Assembly: GCF_042654365.1 (NCBI RefSeq)
Contig: NZ_JBHSGG010000024.1
Coordinates: 1 to 64,000, forward strand
Direction of reading: 5' to 3'
Length of the DNA: 64,000 nt
Origin: Coralloluteibacterium thermophilum
Lineage (GTDB): Bacteria > Pseudomonadota > Gammaproteobacteria > Xanthomonadales > Xanthomonadaceae
Shown in pieces: positions 43,159 to 52,603 of the stretch. The notes below the pieces were generated by a model. It was not told the DNA's origin. It searched no databases and saw nothing but the letters and a program-made list of their open reading frames with translations. Positions within the stretch are counted from its first letter, which is position 1; the number at the start of each line of letters is the position of its first letter. A program made the position numbers and the translations under genes.

Positions 43159-45381
43159 ATGCCCAGCCTTCGCCTCGCTCCACTCCTGCTCGCCGCCGCC
43201 CCCGCCTCCGCGATCCAGGTGGACGGGATCATCGACCCGGTCGAATGGGAGGGCGCGCTGCACGTCACCGACTTCCGCAAGACCCAGCCGCTCAACGGCG
43301 AGCCCGCCTCGCTGCCGACCGAGGCCTGGGTGCTGGCGACGCCGGAGGGGCTCGCGGTCGCCTTCCGCAACGTGCATCCCGCATCGGTGCCGCGGACGCG
43401 CCAGCGCGTGCAGCGCGACTTCGGCTCGCAGGTGGACCGCGTCAACCTGATCGTGGACTTCGACGGCGACGGCCGCACCGGCTACAACTTCACCGTCGCC
43501 TCCACCAACGACATCTACGACGCGGTCGTCACCAACGAGTCGGAGTTCAATGCCGACTGGGACGGCAGCTGGCTGCACGCGGTCGCCGACGAGGGCGAGG
43601 TGTGGACGGTGGAGATGCTGGTGCCGTGGCACATCGCCTCCATGCGCGACGCGCCCGGCGAGACCCGCACCCTGCGCATCTACCTCGACCGCGTGGTCGG
43701 CGCGACGGGCGAGCGCGTCGCCTGGCCGCTGGCGAGCTTCGAGCGGCCGCGCTTCCTCGCCGACTTCACGCCGATCGAGGTGCCCAAGTACAGCCAGTCG
43801 CTGCTGGCGGTCACGCCCTACGTGTCCGGGCTCTACGACAGGGTGCGCGGCACCCGCGACGGCAACGCGGGCGCCGACCTGTTCTGGAAGCCGAACGGGC
43901 AGTTCCAGCTCTCCGCCACGGTGAACCCGGACTTCGGCCAGGTCGAGAGCGACGACCTCGTCGTCAACTTCAGCGCCACCGAGACCTTCGTCAGCGACAA
44001 GCGCCCGTTCTTCACCGAGAACCAGGGCATCTTCGAGTTCACCACGCCCTCGGACGACAGCCAGCTGCTCTACACCCGCCGCATCGGCGGGCCGCGCGAC
44101 GACGGGCGCGGCGCGGCCGACATCGACGCGGCGATCAAGCTCAACGGCAGCTTCGGCGCCACCAAGTACGGGCTGTTCGCCGCCGACGAGGCGGACGAGG
44201 TGGGCCGCTCCTTCCGTGCGCTGCGGCTGGTGCGCGACTTCAGCACGCAGAACCTCGGCCTGATGGTGACCCAGGTCGAGCGGCCCTTCATCGACCGCGA
44301 GGCCACCGTCGTCGGCGTCGACCACAACTGGCGGCCGACGCCGCGCTGGAACGTGCGCACGCGCCTGATCGGCAGCGACGTCGAGCACGCCGGCACCCAG
44401 GTGCGCGACACCGGCGCCACCGTGTGGGCGGACTACGAGATGGACGGCGGCTGGCGCCAGCAGTGGATCGCCATGCACTTCGGCGACGGGCTGCAGATCA
44501 ACGACGCCGGCTACCTCGCGCGCAACGACAACGACTACGCGCACTGGCAGGTCTCGCGGCGCTTCACCGACCTCCCCGAGACCTCGCGCTACGTCTCCAA
44601 GGACTGGCGCTGGCGCGTCTCGGGCAGCTACAACGAGGCCGGCGACCGTCTCAACAACCAGTTCCGCATGAGCCGGCAGAGCCGGCTGCGCGACGGCAGC
44701 AGCGAGTTCCTGCAGGTCAACGTCAACAGCGCGCGCGTCGACGACCTGCTGGCCCGCGGCAACGGCGCGCTGCGCCTGCCGCCGTCGGCGGTGCTGTTCG
44801 CGGAGTACTCGCGCCCGCGCAAGGGCGCCTGGGCCCACGCGCTGGAGGCGGAGCTCTACGGCGGCGGCCTCGCCGGCAACGACCGCGCCGGCTGGAGCCT
44901 CTACTACACGCCCACCTACTACGTGAGCGACGCGCTCAACGTCTACCTGGGCGGCTACGCCGGGCACCGGCCCTCGTGGCTGGTGTGGCAGGGCGGCGAC
45001 CTCGTCGGCGAGTTCGACTCCCGCGAGCTGCACGTGGACGCCGGCGTCCACTGGGCGCCCAGCGCCCGCCAGGAGCTGCGCGTGAAGCTGCAGGCCATCG
45101 GCCTGAACGCGCGCACCCGGCAGGGCTACAGGGTGGGGCCGGGAGGCGCGCCCATCGCGGTGGACGACCCGGTGGACGACTTCAACGTGCGCACCCTCGG
45201 CTTCCAGATCCGCTATCGCTACGAGCTGGCGCCGCTGTCCTTCCTCTACGTCGTCTACGGCCGCGGCGGCTATGCCGAGGAGCCGCTGTACGACGACAGC
45301 CGCAGCCTGCTGCGCGACAGCTTCTCCCTGCGCGACGACGAGCAGCTGCTCGTCAAGCTGAGCTACCGCTTCGAGATGTAG
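43159..45381 (+). CDS. DUF5916 outer-membrane protein with CBM9-like domain
   Basis: A 740-residue exported protein with a signal peptide (RLAPLLLAAAPASA). The first 190 residues form a CBM9-like beta-sandwich (GIIDPVEWEGALHVTDF, VNLIVDFDGDGRTGYNF). The remainder is a DUF5916 beta-barrel (NPDFGQVESDDLVVNFSA, KRPFFTENQGIFEF) ending in a terminal aromatic-containing strand (VKLSYRFEM). Its role is unknown; carbohydrate binding or uptake is a guess from the N-terminal domain. Confidence 0.85.
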   Translation: MPSLRLAPLLLAAAPASAIQVDGIIDPVEWEGALHVTDFRKTQPLNGEPASLPTEAWVLATPEGLAVAFRNVHPASVPRTRQRVQRDFGSQVDRVNLIVDFDGDGRTGYNFTVASTNDIYDAVVTNESEFNADWDGSWLHAVADEGEVWTVEMLVPWHIASMRDAPGETRTLRIYLDRVVGATGERVAWPLASFERPRFLADFTPIEVPKYSQSLLAVTPYVSGLYDRVRGTRDGNAGADLFWKPNGQFQLSATVNPDFGQVESDDLVVNFSATETFVSDKRPFFTENQGIFEFTTPSDDSQLLYTRRIGGPRDDGRGAADIDAAIKLNGSFGATKYGLFAADEADEVGRSFRALRLVRDFSTQNLGLMVTQVERPFIDREATVVGVDHNWRPTPRWNVRTRLIGSDVEHAGTQVRDTGATVWADYEMDGGWRQQWIAMHFGDGLQINDAGYLARNDNDYAHWQVSRRFTDLPETSRYVSKDWRWRVSGSYNEAGDRLNNQFRMSRQSRLRDGSSEFLQVNVNSARVDDLLARGNGALRLPPSAVLFAEYSRPRKGAWAHALEAELYGGGLAGNDRAGWSLYYTPTYYVSDALNVYLGGYAGHRPSWLVWQGGDLVGEFDSRELHVDAGVHWAPSARQELRVKLQAIGLNARTRQGYRVGPGGAPIAVDDPVDDFNVRTLGFQIRYRYELAPLSFLYVVYGRGGYAEEPLYDDSRSLLRDSFSLRDDEQLLVKLSYRFEM

Positions 45382-45403
45382 CGACCGGGCCGTGGGCGCG
45401 GGC

Positions 45404-46252
45404 TCACGGCCCGCCGCGCGTCTCCAGCAGCGTGCGCAGCGCGCGGATCTCCTCGCGCAGCGCGCGCACCTCGGCGTGCACGTCCTCCTCGATCTGGTCG
45501 CGCGCGTGGTCCAGGGCCTGCAGCGTCTCCGCCTGCTCCGCGTCGGCGACCGTCTGCATCGCATCGACGATGACGCCGATGAACAGGTTGAGCATGGTGA
45601 AGGTCGCGATGAGGATGAAGGGGATGAAGAACGCCCAGGCGTAGGGGAACTCCTCCATCACCGGCCGCGAGATGCCCATCGACCAGCTTTCCAGCGTCAT
45701 GATCTGGAACAGCGTGTAGAACGAGCGGCCGATGTCGCCGAACCAGTCCGGGAACGTGCTGCCGAACAGGTTGGTCGCGATCACCGCGCACACGTAGTAC
45801 ACCAGCACCAGCACCATGCCGATGGAGAGCAGGCCCGGCACCGCGCCCAGCAGGGCGCCGACCACCCGCCGCATCGAGGGCACGATGGTCAGGACGCGCA
45901 GGACGCGCAGCACGCGGAGCGCGCGCAGCACCGAGAACGGCCCCGTCGCCGGCACCAGCGCGATGGCGACCACCGTGAAGTCGAACAGGCTCCACGGATC
46001 GCGGAAGAAGCGCGCGCGGTGGACGAACAGCCGGATCGCGATCTCCACCACGAACACCGCGAGGATGAGCTTGTCGAGCAGGCGGATCGCCGCCCCGGCC
46101 GCGTCCATCGCGCGCGGGGAGGTCTCCAGCCCGAGCAGGATGGCGTTGACGACGATCAGCACGAGGATGCCCGCCTGCACGCGCGGATGGCCGATGAAGG
46201 CGTGCAGCCGGCCGCGCAGGCCGGCGTGGGCGGGAACAGCGGTGTCGCTCAT
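45404..46252 (-). CDS. Bacterial voltage-gated sodium channel (NavAb/NaChBac type)
   Basis: A 282-residue six-helix channel subunit that would form a homotetramer in the inner membrane. The S4 sensor has regularly spaced Arg (VLRALRVLRVLRVLTI, residues 108-123). The selectivity filter at 186-192 reads TLESWSM, identical to that of NavAb. It is followed by a RPVMEEFPYAWAFFIPF stretch and S6 (LNLFIGVIVDAM), and the C-terminus is a coiled coil (REEIRALRTLLE). Sodium selectivity follows from the Glu in the filter. It stands alone, convergent with the DUF5916 gene. Confidence 0.95.
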   Translation of the reverse strand: MSDTAVPAHAGLRGRLHAFIGHPRVQAGILVLIVVNAILLGLETSPRAMDAAGAAIRLLDKLILAVFVVEIAIRLFVHRARFFRDPWSLFDFTVVAIALVPATGPFSVLRALRVLRVLRVLTIVPSMRRVVGALLGAVPGLLSIGMVLVLVYYVCAVIATNLFGSTFPDWFGDIGRSFYTLFQIMTLESWSMGISRPVMEEFPYAWAFFIPFILIATFTMLNLFIGVIVDAMQTVADAEQAETLQALDHARDQIEEDVHAEVRALREEIRALRTLLETRGGP

Positions 46253-46400
46253 GATCTCTCCGGAAGGAAGTGGCGCGCAGCGCCGGCGCCGCGGGCGGTG
46301 CCGGCGGCGGGTCCGAGGGCGCGAGGACGCGAATGCTAGCGTGCGGCGCCGTGCGCCGCGCGCTGGCGGAACGGACAGCCGGTCACCGAGAATCGGGTGC

Positions 46401-46856
46401 ATGGACATCCGCATCGACCCGCTCACGGGGCCCGCGATCGCAGCGCTGCTGCAGGAGCACCTGGACGACATGGCCCTGCACTCGCCGCCGGAGAGCGTGC
46501 ACGCGCTCGACCTGGAGCGGTTGCGGCGGCCGGGGATCACCTTCTGGACGGCCTGGGAGGACGGGGCGCTGCTGGGCTGCGCGGCGCTCAGGGCGCTGGA
46601 TGCCGAGCACGCCGAGCTGAAGTCCATGCGCACCGCACGTGCGCACCTGCGGCGGGGCGTGGCCGCGGCCCTGCTGCGCCACGTCATGGAGGAGGCGCGA
46701 CGGCGCGGCTTCCGGCGGCTGAGCCTGGAGACCGGCTCGCCGGCGGCCTTCCTTCCGGCGCGTGCGCTGTACACGCGCTTCGGCTTCGTCCTCTGCGGCC
46801 CCTTCGGCAACTACGGGCCCGATCCCTACAGCGTGTTCATGACGCGGGCGCTGTAG
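46401..46856 (+). CDS. GNAT family N-acetyltransferase
   Basis: A 151-residue acetyltransferase with the GNAT pattern HAELKSMRTARAHLRRGVAA followed by RLSLETGSPAAFLPARALY and GFVLCGPFGNY. It resembles PhnO/YsnE-type enzymes. The substrate is unknown. The ATG at 46401 starts the conserved N-terminus (MDIRIDPLTG). Confidence 0.88.
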   Translation: MDIRIDPLTGPAIAALLQEHLDDMALHSPPESVHALDLERLRRPGITFWTAWEDGALLGCAALRALDAEHAELKSMRTARAHLRRGVAAALLRHVMEEARRRGFRRLSLETGSPAAFLPARALYTRFGFVLCGPFGNYGPDPYSVFMTRAL

Positions 46857-47031
46857 GCGCGCCGACGCCGCTGCGGCGGGGCGTCCGCCGGGACGACGAG
46901 GGCGCCCCGGCGGTGCGCGACCGGGCGGCGGCCGGTGCCGCGTCCTCCCGCGGCCGCCGCTCCTGCGCGGCCATCGCGGCGCGGACCGAGCGCGCCGCCA
47001 GGCCGCGCGCGGGTGGGCTGTTCAGGTTCAT
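46837..47031 (-). CDS. Possible small basic protein
   Basis: A 64-residue Arg/Ala/Ser-rich frame whose ATG at 47031 has a good AAGGAGA ribosome-binding site 8 bp upstream. It overlaps the 3' end of the GNAT gene by 20 bp in antisense. No family recognised. It is the only candidate gene in this 311-bp gap. Confidence 0.4.
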   Translation of the reverse strand: MNLNSPPARGLAARSVRAAMAAQERRPREDAAPAAARSRTAGAPSSSRRTPRRSGVGAPTAPAS

Positions 47032-47167
47032 GGGCGGGTCTCCTTGCCGACGTGCCTCAGGGTGCCGCGCGGAGGCACACGGCACGTAGACGGATGCTGT
47101 GTCCCGCTTGCCCGATCCTCGCGACCGTGGCGGATGCCGCGGCCGGGCCACGGAACGGAGCAGGACC

Positions 47168-47692
47168 ATGCGCAGCGGCGTGCGGACGTACTTCAGGCGC
47201 AGGATCAAGGATCTCGTGCTCGGCGCGAACGACGGCATCATCACCACCTTCGCCATCGTCACCGGGGCGACCGGCGCCAGCCTCTCGCCGCGGGTGGCGC
47301 TGGTGCTGGGCATCGCCAACCTGTTCGCGGACGGGCTTTCGATGGGCGCGAGCAACTACCTGGGGCGCAAGTCCGAGGCCGACAGCGACGCCACCGCCGA
47401 CCCGCGCGGCGCCCTCGGCGCCGGCCTCGCGACCTTCGCCGCCTTCGTGGTCGCCGGCGCCATCCCGCTGGTCGCCTTCCTCGTGCCCATGGCGCCCGCC
47501 AGCCGCTTCCCGGCCGCCTGCGCGCTGACCGCCGGCGCCCTGTTCGGCTTCGGCGCCATGCGCGCCGTGGTCACCCGCCGCTCCTGGCTCTACTCCGGGC
47601 TGGAGATGCTCGCCATCGGCGCCGCGGCCGCCGTGGTCGCCTACGTCGTCGGCTGGGCACTGGCCGGGGTGGCGGGGCTGGACATGGTGTAG
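47168..47692 (+). CDS. VIT1/CCC1 family transporter
   Basis: A 174-residue membrane protein. KDLVLGANDGIITTFAIVTG and GIANLFADGLSMGASNYLG carry the conserved Asp/Glu residues of the vacuolar iron transporter family, which moves Fe2+ or Mn2+. It has the usual five helices but lacks the cytoplasmic metal-binding insertion of plant VIT1. The ATG at 47168 is preferred over one 69 bp upstream. Confidence 0.88.
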   Translation: MRSGVRTYFRRRIKDLVLGANDGIITTFAIVTGATGASLSPRVALVLGIANLFADGLSMGASNYLGRKSEADSDATADPRGALGAGLATFAAFVVAGAIPLVAFLVPMAPASRFPAACALTAGALFGFGAMRAVVTRRSWLYSGLEMLAIGAAAAVVAYVVGWALAGVAGLDMV

Positions 47693-47890
47693 TGGGTTGG
47701 GTTGGGTTGGGTTGGGTTGGGGCTTGGGGCTCGGGGCTTGGGGCTTGGGGCTCGGGGCTCGGGGCTCGGGGCTTGGGGCTTGGGGCGTGGGGGCTTGGGC
47801 GTGGGGGCTTGGGCGTGGGGGCACGACAAGCCGCAGTGCCCGCTCCTCCTGCCCCGTGCCCTAACCCCTAAGCCCCAAGCCCTGATAAAG
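47693..47890. repeat. Heptad repeat tract (GGGCTTG/GGGCTCG), mirror-arranged
   Basis: It begins with four GGGTT units, then about fifteen 7-bp units GGGCTTG/GGGCTCG/GGGCGTG, a short spacer, then C-rich complementary units (CCCTAAGCCCCAAGCCC). It lies between convergent genes, as does the tract at 12790. Confidence 0.9.
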
Positions 47891-47901
47891 CCCTTCCCCA
47901 G

Positions 47902-48732
47902 CTAGTGCGAGAACCACACCGGCAGATGCGCCCGCTCCGAGAGCGTGCGGGTGACGCCGCCGAAGACCTGTTCGACCACGCGGGCGCGGCCGTAGCCGCC
48001 GGCGACGAGGAGATCGCTGCCGGCTTCGCGCGCATGGGCGAGGATCGCCTCGCCGGTGCCGTGGCCGGTCTGCGGCAGGGCCACCGCGCGCGGGCGGACC
48101 CCGTGCGCCCGCAGCAGGTCGAGGATGTCGGCCGAGGCGGCTTCCGCGCGCGCTTCCTCGTCGTCCGGCGCGCCCACGGTCAGCACCTCCACCTCGTCTG
48201 CGCGGACGAGGACCGGCAGGGCGTCGTGCACCGCGCGCACGGCCTCGCGGACCGGCTTCCAGGCCACCGCGACCCGGCCGAGCCGCACGGGGGAGGGCGT
48301 CGCCGGCGGCACCAGCAGCACCGGGCGGCCGGCGCCGAGGAGGAGGGTGCCGAACAGGCGGCGCTCGCCCTCGGTGGGCGCTTCGGTGCGGCCCAGGACC
48401 ACCGCGTCCGCGACGCGTGCGTGCAGCAGCGCCTGCCGGCCGGGCTCCAGCCACGGGGTGCCGGCGACGTCCACGCGCCAGCGGACCTCGGCCGGGCGCA
48501 GGAGCGCACGGGCGCGGGCGGCCAGATCCTCCGCCGCCGCATCGACCGCGCGTTCCAGGCCGAGCCGCGAGACCGCGTCGAGATGCCCGGCCGCCAGCGT
48601 CAGCGGGCCGGTGGTGCTCCTGCCCACGAGTACGCGCACCTCGCCGTCGTGCAGCGCGGCGAGCGCGCAGGCGGCGTCGAGCGCGCAGGTCAGGACCCGC
48701 CCCTGCATCAGGGGCACGAGAACGGTACGCAT
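47902..48732 (-). CDS. Universal stress protein (tandem UspA domains)
   Basis: A 276-residue protein made of two UspA-like domains. The second is better conserved, ending GSDLLVAGGYGRARVVEQVFGG followed by a Thr-rich turn, the ATP-binding G-x2-G-x9-GS/T pattern. It lies 10 bp downstream of a second protein of the same type, so the two arose by duplication. Such proteins respond to stress; ligand and role unknown. Confidence 0.85.
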   Translation of the reverse strand: MRTVLVPLMQGRVLTCALDAACALAALHDGEVRVLVGRSTTGPLTLAAGHLDAVSRLGLERAVDAAAEDLAARARALLRPAEVRWRVDVAGTPWLEPGRQALLHARVADAVVLGRTEAPTEGERRLFGTLLLGAGRPVLLVPPATPSPVRLGRVAVAWKPVREAVRAVHDALPVLVRADEVEVLTVGAPDDEEARAEAASADILDLLRAHGVRPRAVALPQTGHGTGEAILAHAREAGSDLLVAGGYGRARVVEQVFGGVTRTLSERAHLPVWFSH

Positions 48733-48742
48733 CGCGGTGGCC

Positions 48743-49591
48743 TCAATGTGCGTAGAGGACGGGAAGCGGCGCGGCCGCCAGCAGCTCGCGGGTGACCCCG
48801 CCCATGACCCATTCGCGCAGCTTCGAGTGGCCGTAGCCGCCGACGACCAGCAGGTCGGCGCCGGTGCGCGCCACGTGATCGAGCAGGACGCCGCTGATGG
48901 CGCGGTCCTCCGCCTGCCGCACGACCACCTCCACCTTGATGCCGTGGCGGGCGAGGTGGCGCGCGATCGCGGCGCCGGGTTCGTCGCCCTCGCCCATCTC
49001 GCCGCCGATGGGATCGACGATGACCACGTCCACCGTCTCCGCCTCCCGCAGCAGCGGCAGCGCATCGTGCAGCGCGCGCGCGGCCTCCGGCGTGGGCCGC
49101 CATGCGACCACCACGTGGCGCAGCGGCCCGGTGTGCGGTGCGCCGCGGGGGACCACCAGGACCGGCCGCCCCGACTCGAACAGCAGGCTGCCGAAGTAGG
49201 TGTCGGCGACCTCGGCCTTGGCGTCGCCGCCGAGGCCGGCCGCCCCGGCCACCACGGCGAGGTCGGCGTAGCGCGCGGAGCGTGCGGCCGCGCCGGACGG
49301 CCCCAGCAGCGGCGCCTCGACGAGGCAGACCTCGGCGGGCACCGCCTCGCGCTGCAGGCGCGCGCGCAGCCGCTCCACGTTCTCGTGCGCGCGCGCGCGG
49401 AGGGTGGTGTAGACGTCGCCCACCGAGAGGTCGGCGGTGAAGCCCCACGGGCTGATCGCCGGCATCGGCAGGTTCACGATCTCGAGCACGGTGAGGTGCC
49501 CGTTGTGCCGGGCGGCCAGGTCGATGGCCGTCTCGAGCGCGTCGCCGTCCGCGGGCGTGCCGGTCATCGGCACCACGATGTCCCTGAGCAT
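48743..49591 (-). CDS. Universal stress protein (tandem UspA domains)
   Basis: A 282-residue paralog of the downstream neighbour, again with two UspA domains. The first opens MLRDIVVPMTGTPADG; the second ends GADLLVVGGYGHSKLREWVMGG. Start at 49591. The pair forms an operon. Confidence 0.88.
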   Translation of the reverse strand: MLRDIVVPMTGTPADGDALETAIDLAARHNGHLTVLEIVNLPMPAISPWGFTADLSVGDVYTTLRARAHENVERLRARLQREAVPAEVCLVEAPLLGPSGAAARSARYADLAVVAGAAGLGGDAKAEVADTYFGSLLFESGRPVLVVPRGAPHTGPLRHVVVAWRPTPEAARALHDALPLLREAETVDVVIVDPIGGEMGEGDEPGAAIARHLARHGIKVEVVVRQAEDRAISGVLLDHVARTGADLLVVGGYGHSKLREWVMGGVTRELLAAAPLPVLYAH

Positions 49592-49781
49592 GTCGCGTCT
49601 CCTGAACGAGGCCTTGGGGCGTGCATTGGGCGCTCTGCGGCACGCGCCGGCCTTGATCTCGATCAACCGCGGCGAAAGGCCCGGCCGCGGCGCCGGCGGG
49701 TCGTCGCACGATCTGCGACCGCCGCGGGCATACTGCCGCCGGGAGAACGCTATCCGTCGCTTCGTCGTCGCGAGGTATCGC

Positions 49782-50573
49782 ATGCATCGTCGCCGCACCC
49801 CGTACTTCCTCCTCCCGTGCCTGCTCGCCCTCGGCGGCTGCACCGCGCCGCAGGACGCACCGCCGCCGCCCGGCCGCGACGCCGGCGTCGTCGCCGGCCA
49901 GGCGCTCTACCGCGAGCGCATCGCGCCGCCGCCGGGCGCCCGCCTGCGGGTGCAGCTCATCGACGCCACCCGCGCCGACGCGCCCGAGGCGGTCCTGCTG
50001 GAGCACGAGCAGGACGCCGGCGACGGTCCACCCTTCGCCTTCTCGCTGCCGTACGCGGCGGAGCAGGCGCGGGAGCGCCTGGCGCTGCATGCGGAGCTTC
50101 ACGACGGCGAGGGCAACCTCTGGTTCGTCACCCCGTCGCGGGTGCCGTACGCCCCGGCCGAGGGGCGGCCGGTGGAGCTCGTGATGGCCTTCGCCGGCGG
50201 CGAGCCCACCGCGGGAGGCCCGGACGGCGCGCCCCTTGCCGGACCCTGGGAGGACGCCCGCGCGCGCGGCGTCGTCGTCCGCGCGCTCGGCCAGGAGCCC
50301 GGCTGGGTCGCCGACGTCGGCGAAGGCGGCGCGCCGCGGCTCGCGCTGCAGCTCGACTACGGCACCCGCCAGCTCGACGTGCCGGCCGCCGAGGTCGCCC
50401 GCGACGGTGCCGTCACCACCTACCGCGGCACCGCCGGAGACACCTCCGTGGTGCTGCGGATCGTCGAGGCGGCGTGCGAGGACGTGATGAGCGGCGAGCC
50501 GTTCCCGGCACGCGCCGAACTCGAGGTCGAGGGCCGCCAGCTCGCCGGCTGCGCCCGCCGGCTCGCGCCCTGA
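49782..50573 (+). CDS. YbaY-family lipoprotein
   Basis: A 263-residue lipoprotein; the lipobox LALGGC ends at Cys21. The N-terminal domain is YbaY-like (ALYRERIAPPPGARLRVQL; DAPEAVLLEHE). The C-terminal part (GQEPGWVADVGEGG, LQLDYGTRQLDVP) is like COG3650-type putative lipoprotein domains. Location: envelope. Function unknown. Confidence 0.8.
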   Translation: MHRRRTPYFLLPCLLALGGCTAPQDAPPPPGRDAGVVAGQALYRERIAPPPGARLRVQLIDATRADAPEAVLLEHEQDAGDGPPFAFSLPYAAEQARERLALHAELHDGEGNLWFVTPSRVPYAPAEGRPVELVMAFAGGEPTAGGPDGAPLAGPWEDARARGVVVRALGQEPGWVADVGEGGAPRLALQLDYGTRQLDVPAAEVARDGAVTTYRGTAGDTSVVLRIVEAACEDVMSGEPFPARAELEVEGRQLAGCARRLAP

Positions 50574-50577
50574 CGCG

Positions 50578-50829
50578 TCAGGAGGAGGCGGCGAACAGCG
50601 CGCGCTTCTCCGCCGGGCGCAGCCGCTTGATGGCGTATTCCGCGCGGCTGGCGGCGGCGCGGTCGGGGTGGGCGATGGCGCCGAGCACGCGCAGCGGCGG
50701 GTTCGCCCGGGTGTAGCGCGCGCCGCGCCCCGCCCGGTGGGCGGCGAAGCGCGCCTCCACGTCCACCGCGATGCCGGTGTAGAGCGCACCGTTGGCGCAT
50801 TCGAGCAGGTAGACGTACCAGGGGCGCAT
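50578..50829 (-). CDS. GIY-YIG nuclease family protein
   Basis: An 83-residue single-domain protein of the YhbQ/UPF0213 type. The GIY-YIG signature is WYVYLLECANGALYTGIAVD, with the catalytic Arg in ARFAAHRAGRGARYTR and the Glu in SRAEYAIKRL. These small proteins are presumed DNA-processing factors. Confidence 0.92.
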   Translation of the reverse strand: MRPWYVYLLECANGALYTGIAVDVEARFAAHRAGRGARYTRANPPLRVLGAIAHPDRAAASRAEYAIKRLRPAEKRALFAASS

Positions 50830-50873
50830 GCCGCGGATGGTAGGGCCTGCCGTGGCGGCGGCGCACGCGTGGG

Positions 50874-51934
50874 TCAGGGCGCGGCGATGCCCGCGCGCTG
50901 CAGGGTCTCGCGCGCCTCCTCGCGGGCCTCGGGCGTCATCGGCAGCCCGGCGTCGTCGGCGTTGGCGCCCGGCGTCAGCGCCAGCTCGACCAGGATGGGG
51001 AAGTGGTCGGAGCCGATGTCGGGCAGGCGGGCGATGCGGCACAGCGTGAAGTGGTCGCTGTGGAAGAGGTGGTCGAGCGGCCAGCGCAGCACCGGGATCC
51101 GTGCGCTGAAGGTGTTGAACATGCCGCGGCCGATGCGCGGATCGAGCAGGCCGCTGACGCGCCGGAACAGCCGCGTGGTGCGCGACCACGCCACGTCGTT
51201 GAGGTCCCCGGCCACGACCGTGGGCAGCGGGCAGCGCGCCGCCTCGCGGCCGACCAGCACCAGCTCGGCGTCGCGCTCCTCGGAGCCGTCCGCTTCGCCC
51301 GGTGCGGGCGGGCGCGGGTGCAGGCAGTACAGCCTCGCCCGGCGGCCGTCCCCGAGCCGCAGCGTGGCGCGCGCCGAGGGGACGTCGTCCTCCACCAGGA
51401 AACGGATCTCCGCGTCCTCCAGCGGCAGGCGCGAGTACACGTGCATGCCGTAGAGGTTGTCGAGCGGGCAGCGCAGGACGTGCGGCATGGTCTCCACGAG
51501 CCGGTCGAGCCGCGCTTCCCACCAGGCGTCGGTCTCGATCGCGATGAGCACGTCCGGCCGCTCGCGCTGCACGAGGTCGAGCAGGGGCGCGCGTCGCGGT
51601 TGGTCATCAGCACGTTGCTGGCGAGGATGCGCAGGCGCGGTTGCCCGGGGGCGGTGCAGGCGCGCACCTCCCTCCGGTGCAGCCGCGTGTACGGCCAGAT
51701 CCACCACGCCTGCCAGGCCAGGCAGGCGGCGTTGGCGCCGACCACGGCGTAGGCCGCGACATGGTCGAAGGAGCGCAGCGCGAGCTGGAGCGCCAGCACC
51801 ACCGCCGACAGCACCACCAGCTGCAGGCGCGGGAAGTCGAAGCCGCGCACCCACCAGCGGCTGCTGCGCGAGAGCGGCAGCAGGGTCGCGACGACGAGCA
51901 GGGCGGTGGCGGCGCCGAAGATCCAGGTGAGCAT
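50874..51934 (-). pseudogene. Endonuclease/exonuclease/phosphatase family protein, frameshifted
   Basis: An EEP-family gene read in two frames. The N-terminal part starts at 51934 (MLTWIFGAATALLVVATL) and has three membrane helices. It runs to ILASNVLMTNRDARP, then the frame breaks at the G-run 51584-51587. The rest continues in another frame from LLDLVQRERPDVLIAIETD through VVAGDLNDVAWS and GSDHFPILVEL to the stop at 50874, with all catalytic motifs. Restoring one G at 51584-51587 rejoins the frames. This may be a sequencing error, because the protein is otherwise intact. Confidence 0.85.
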
Positions 51935-52014
51935 CGTTGACCCCGGGAAGCTCCGCGGATTCTGCGGGCGCCGCATTCGCATGGCGTGACGGGCGGCCGT
52001 GCAGACTCGCCCGC

Positions 52015-52599
52015 ATGGCTCTCCCCGACCGCATCAGCAGCACGCCTCCGCGCGGCGCACGCAGGCTCACCGCCGCCGAGGCAACGGCGACGCGCGGGAT
52101 CTTCGGCACGGCCATCGACCTCGACGCCGTGCGCATCCATCGCCGCGGCTACCTGTGGTTCGGGCTGCAGCGTCCGGACACGGCGATGGCGCCCGACGGG
52201 CACGTCTATTTCCCGGAGCCATGCTTCCGCGAGGACTTCGCGGATCCCGCGCAGCCCTGGCTGGGGCGCTGGCTCGTCCACGAGATGACCCACGTCTGGC
52301 AGCGCCAGATGGGCTATCCGGTGAAGTGGCGCGGCGCGATCCGGCTGGGGCTGTCCTATCGCTACCGGCTGGCGCCGGGCCGCACCTTCCGCGACTACGA
52401 CATGGAGGCGCAGGGCGAGCTGCTGGCCGACTGGCATGCGCTGCGGACCGGGCGCCCGGACTGCATCCGCGACCCGCGGCACCGCGCCGACCCGCACTTC
52501 CGAGGCCGCCTGCAGGCGGCGCTGCGCGACTTCCTGCTCGATCCCGGCGACCGCGACAACCTGCCGCCGCTGGTCGGCCGCTGGCGGCTGCGCCGCTGA
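52015..52599 (+). CDS. Putative zinc metallopeptidase-like protein (HExxH)
   Basis: A 194-residue protein with the motif LVHEMTHVWQRQMGY, an HExxH zinc site, followed about 45 residues later by DYDMEAQGELLADW, which could give the third ligand. It resembles proteins annotated as Vgr-related in xanthomonads. No signal peptide is seen. Function unknown. Confidence 0.7.
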   Translation: MALPDRISSTPPRGARRLTAAEATATRGIFGTAIDLDAVRIHRRGYLWFGLQRPDTAMAPDGHVYFPEPCFREDFADPAQPWLGRWLVHEMTHVWQRQMGYPVKWRGAIRLGLSYRYRLAPGRTFRDYDMEAQGELLADWHALRTGRPDCIRDPRHRADPHFRGRLQAALRDFLLDPGDRDNLPPLVGRWRLRR

Positions 52600-52603
52600 G
52601 GCG

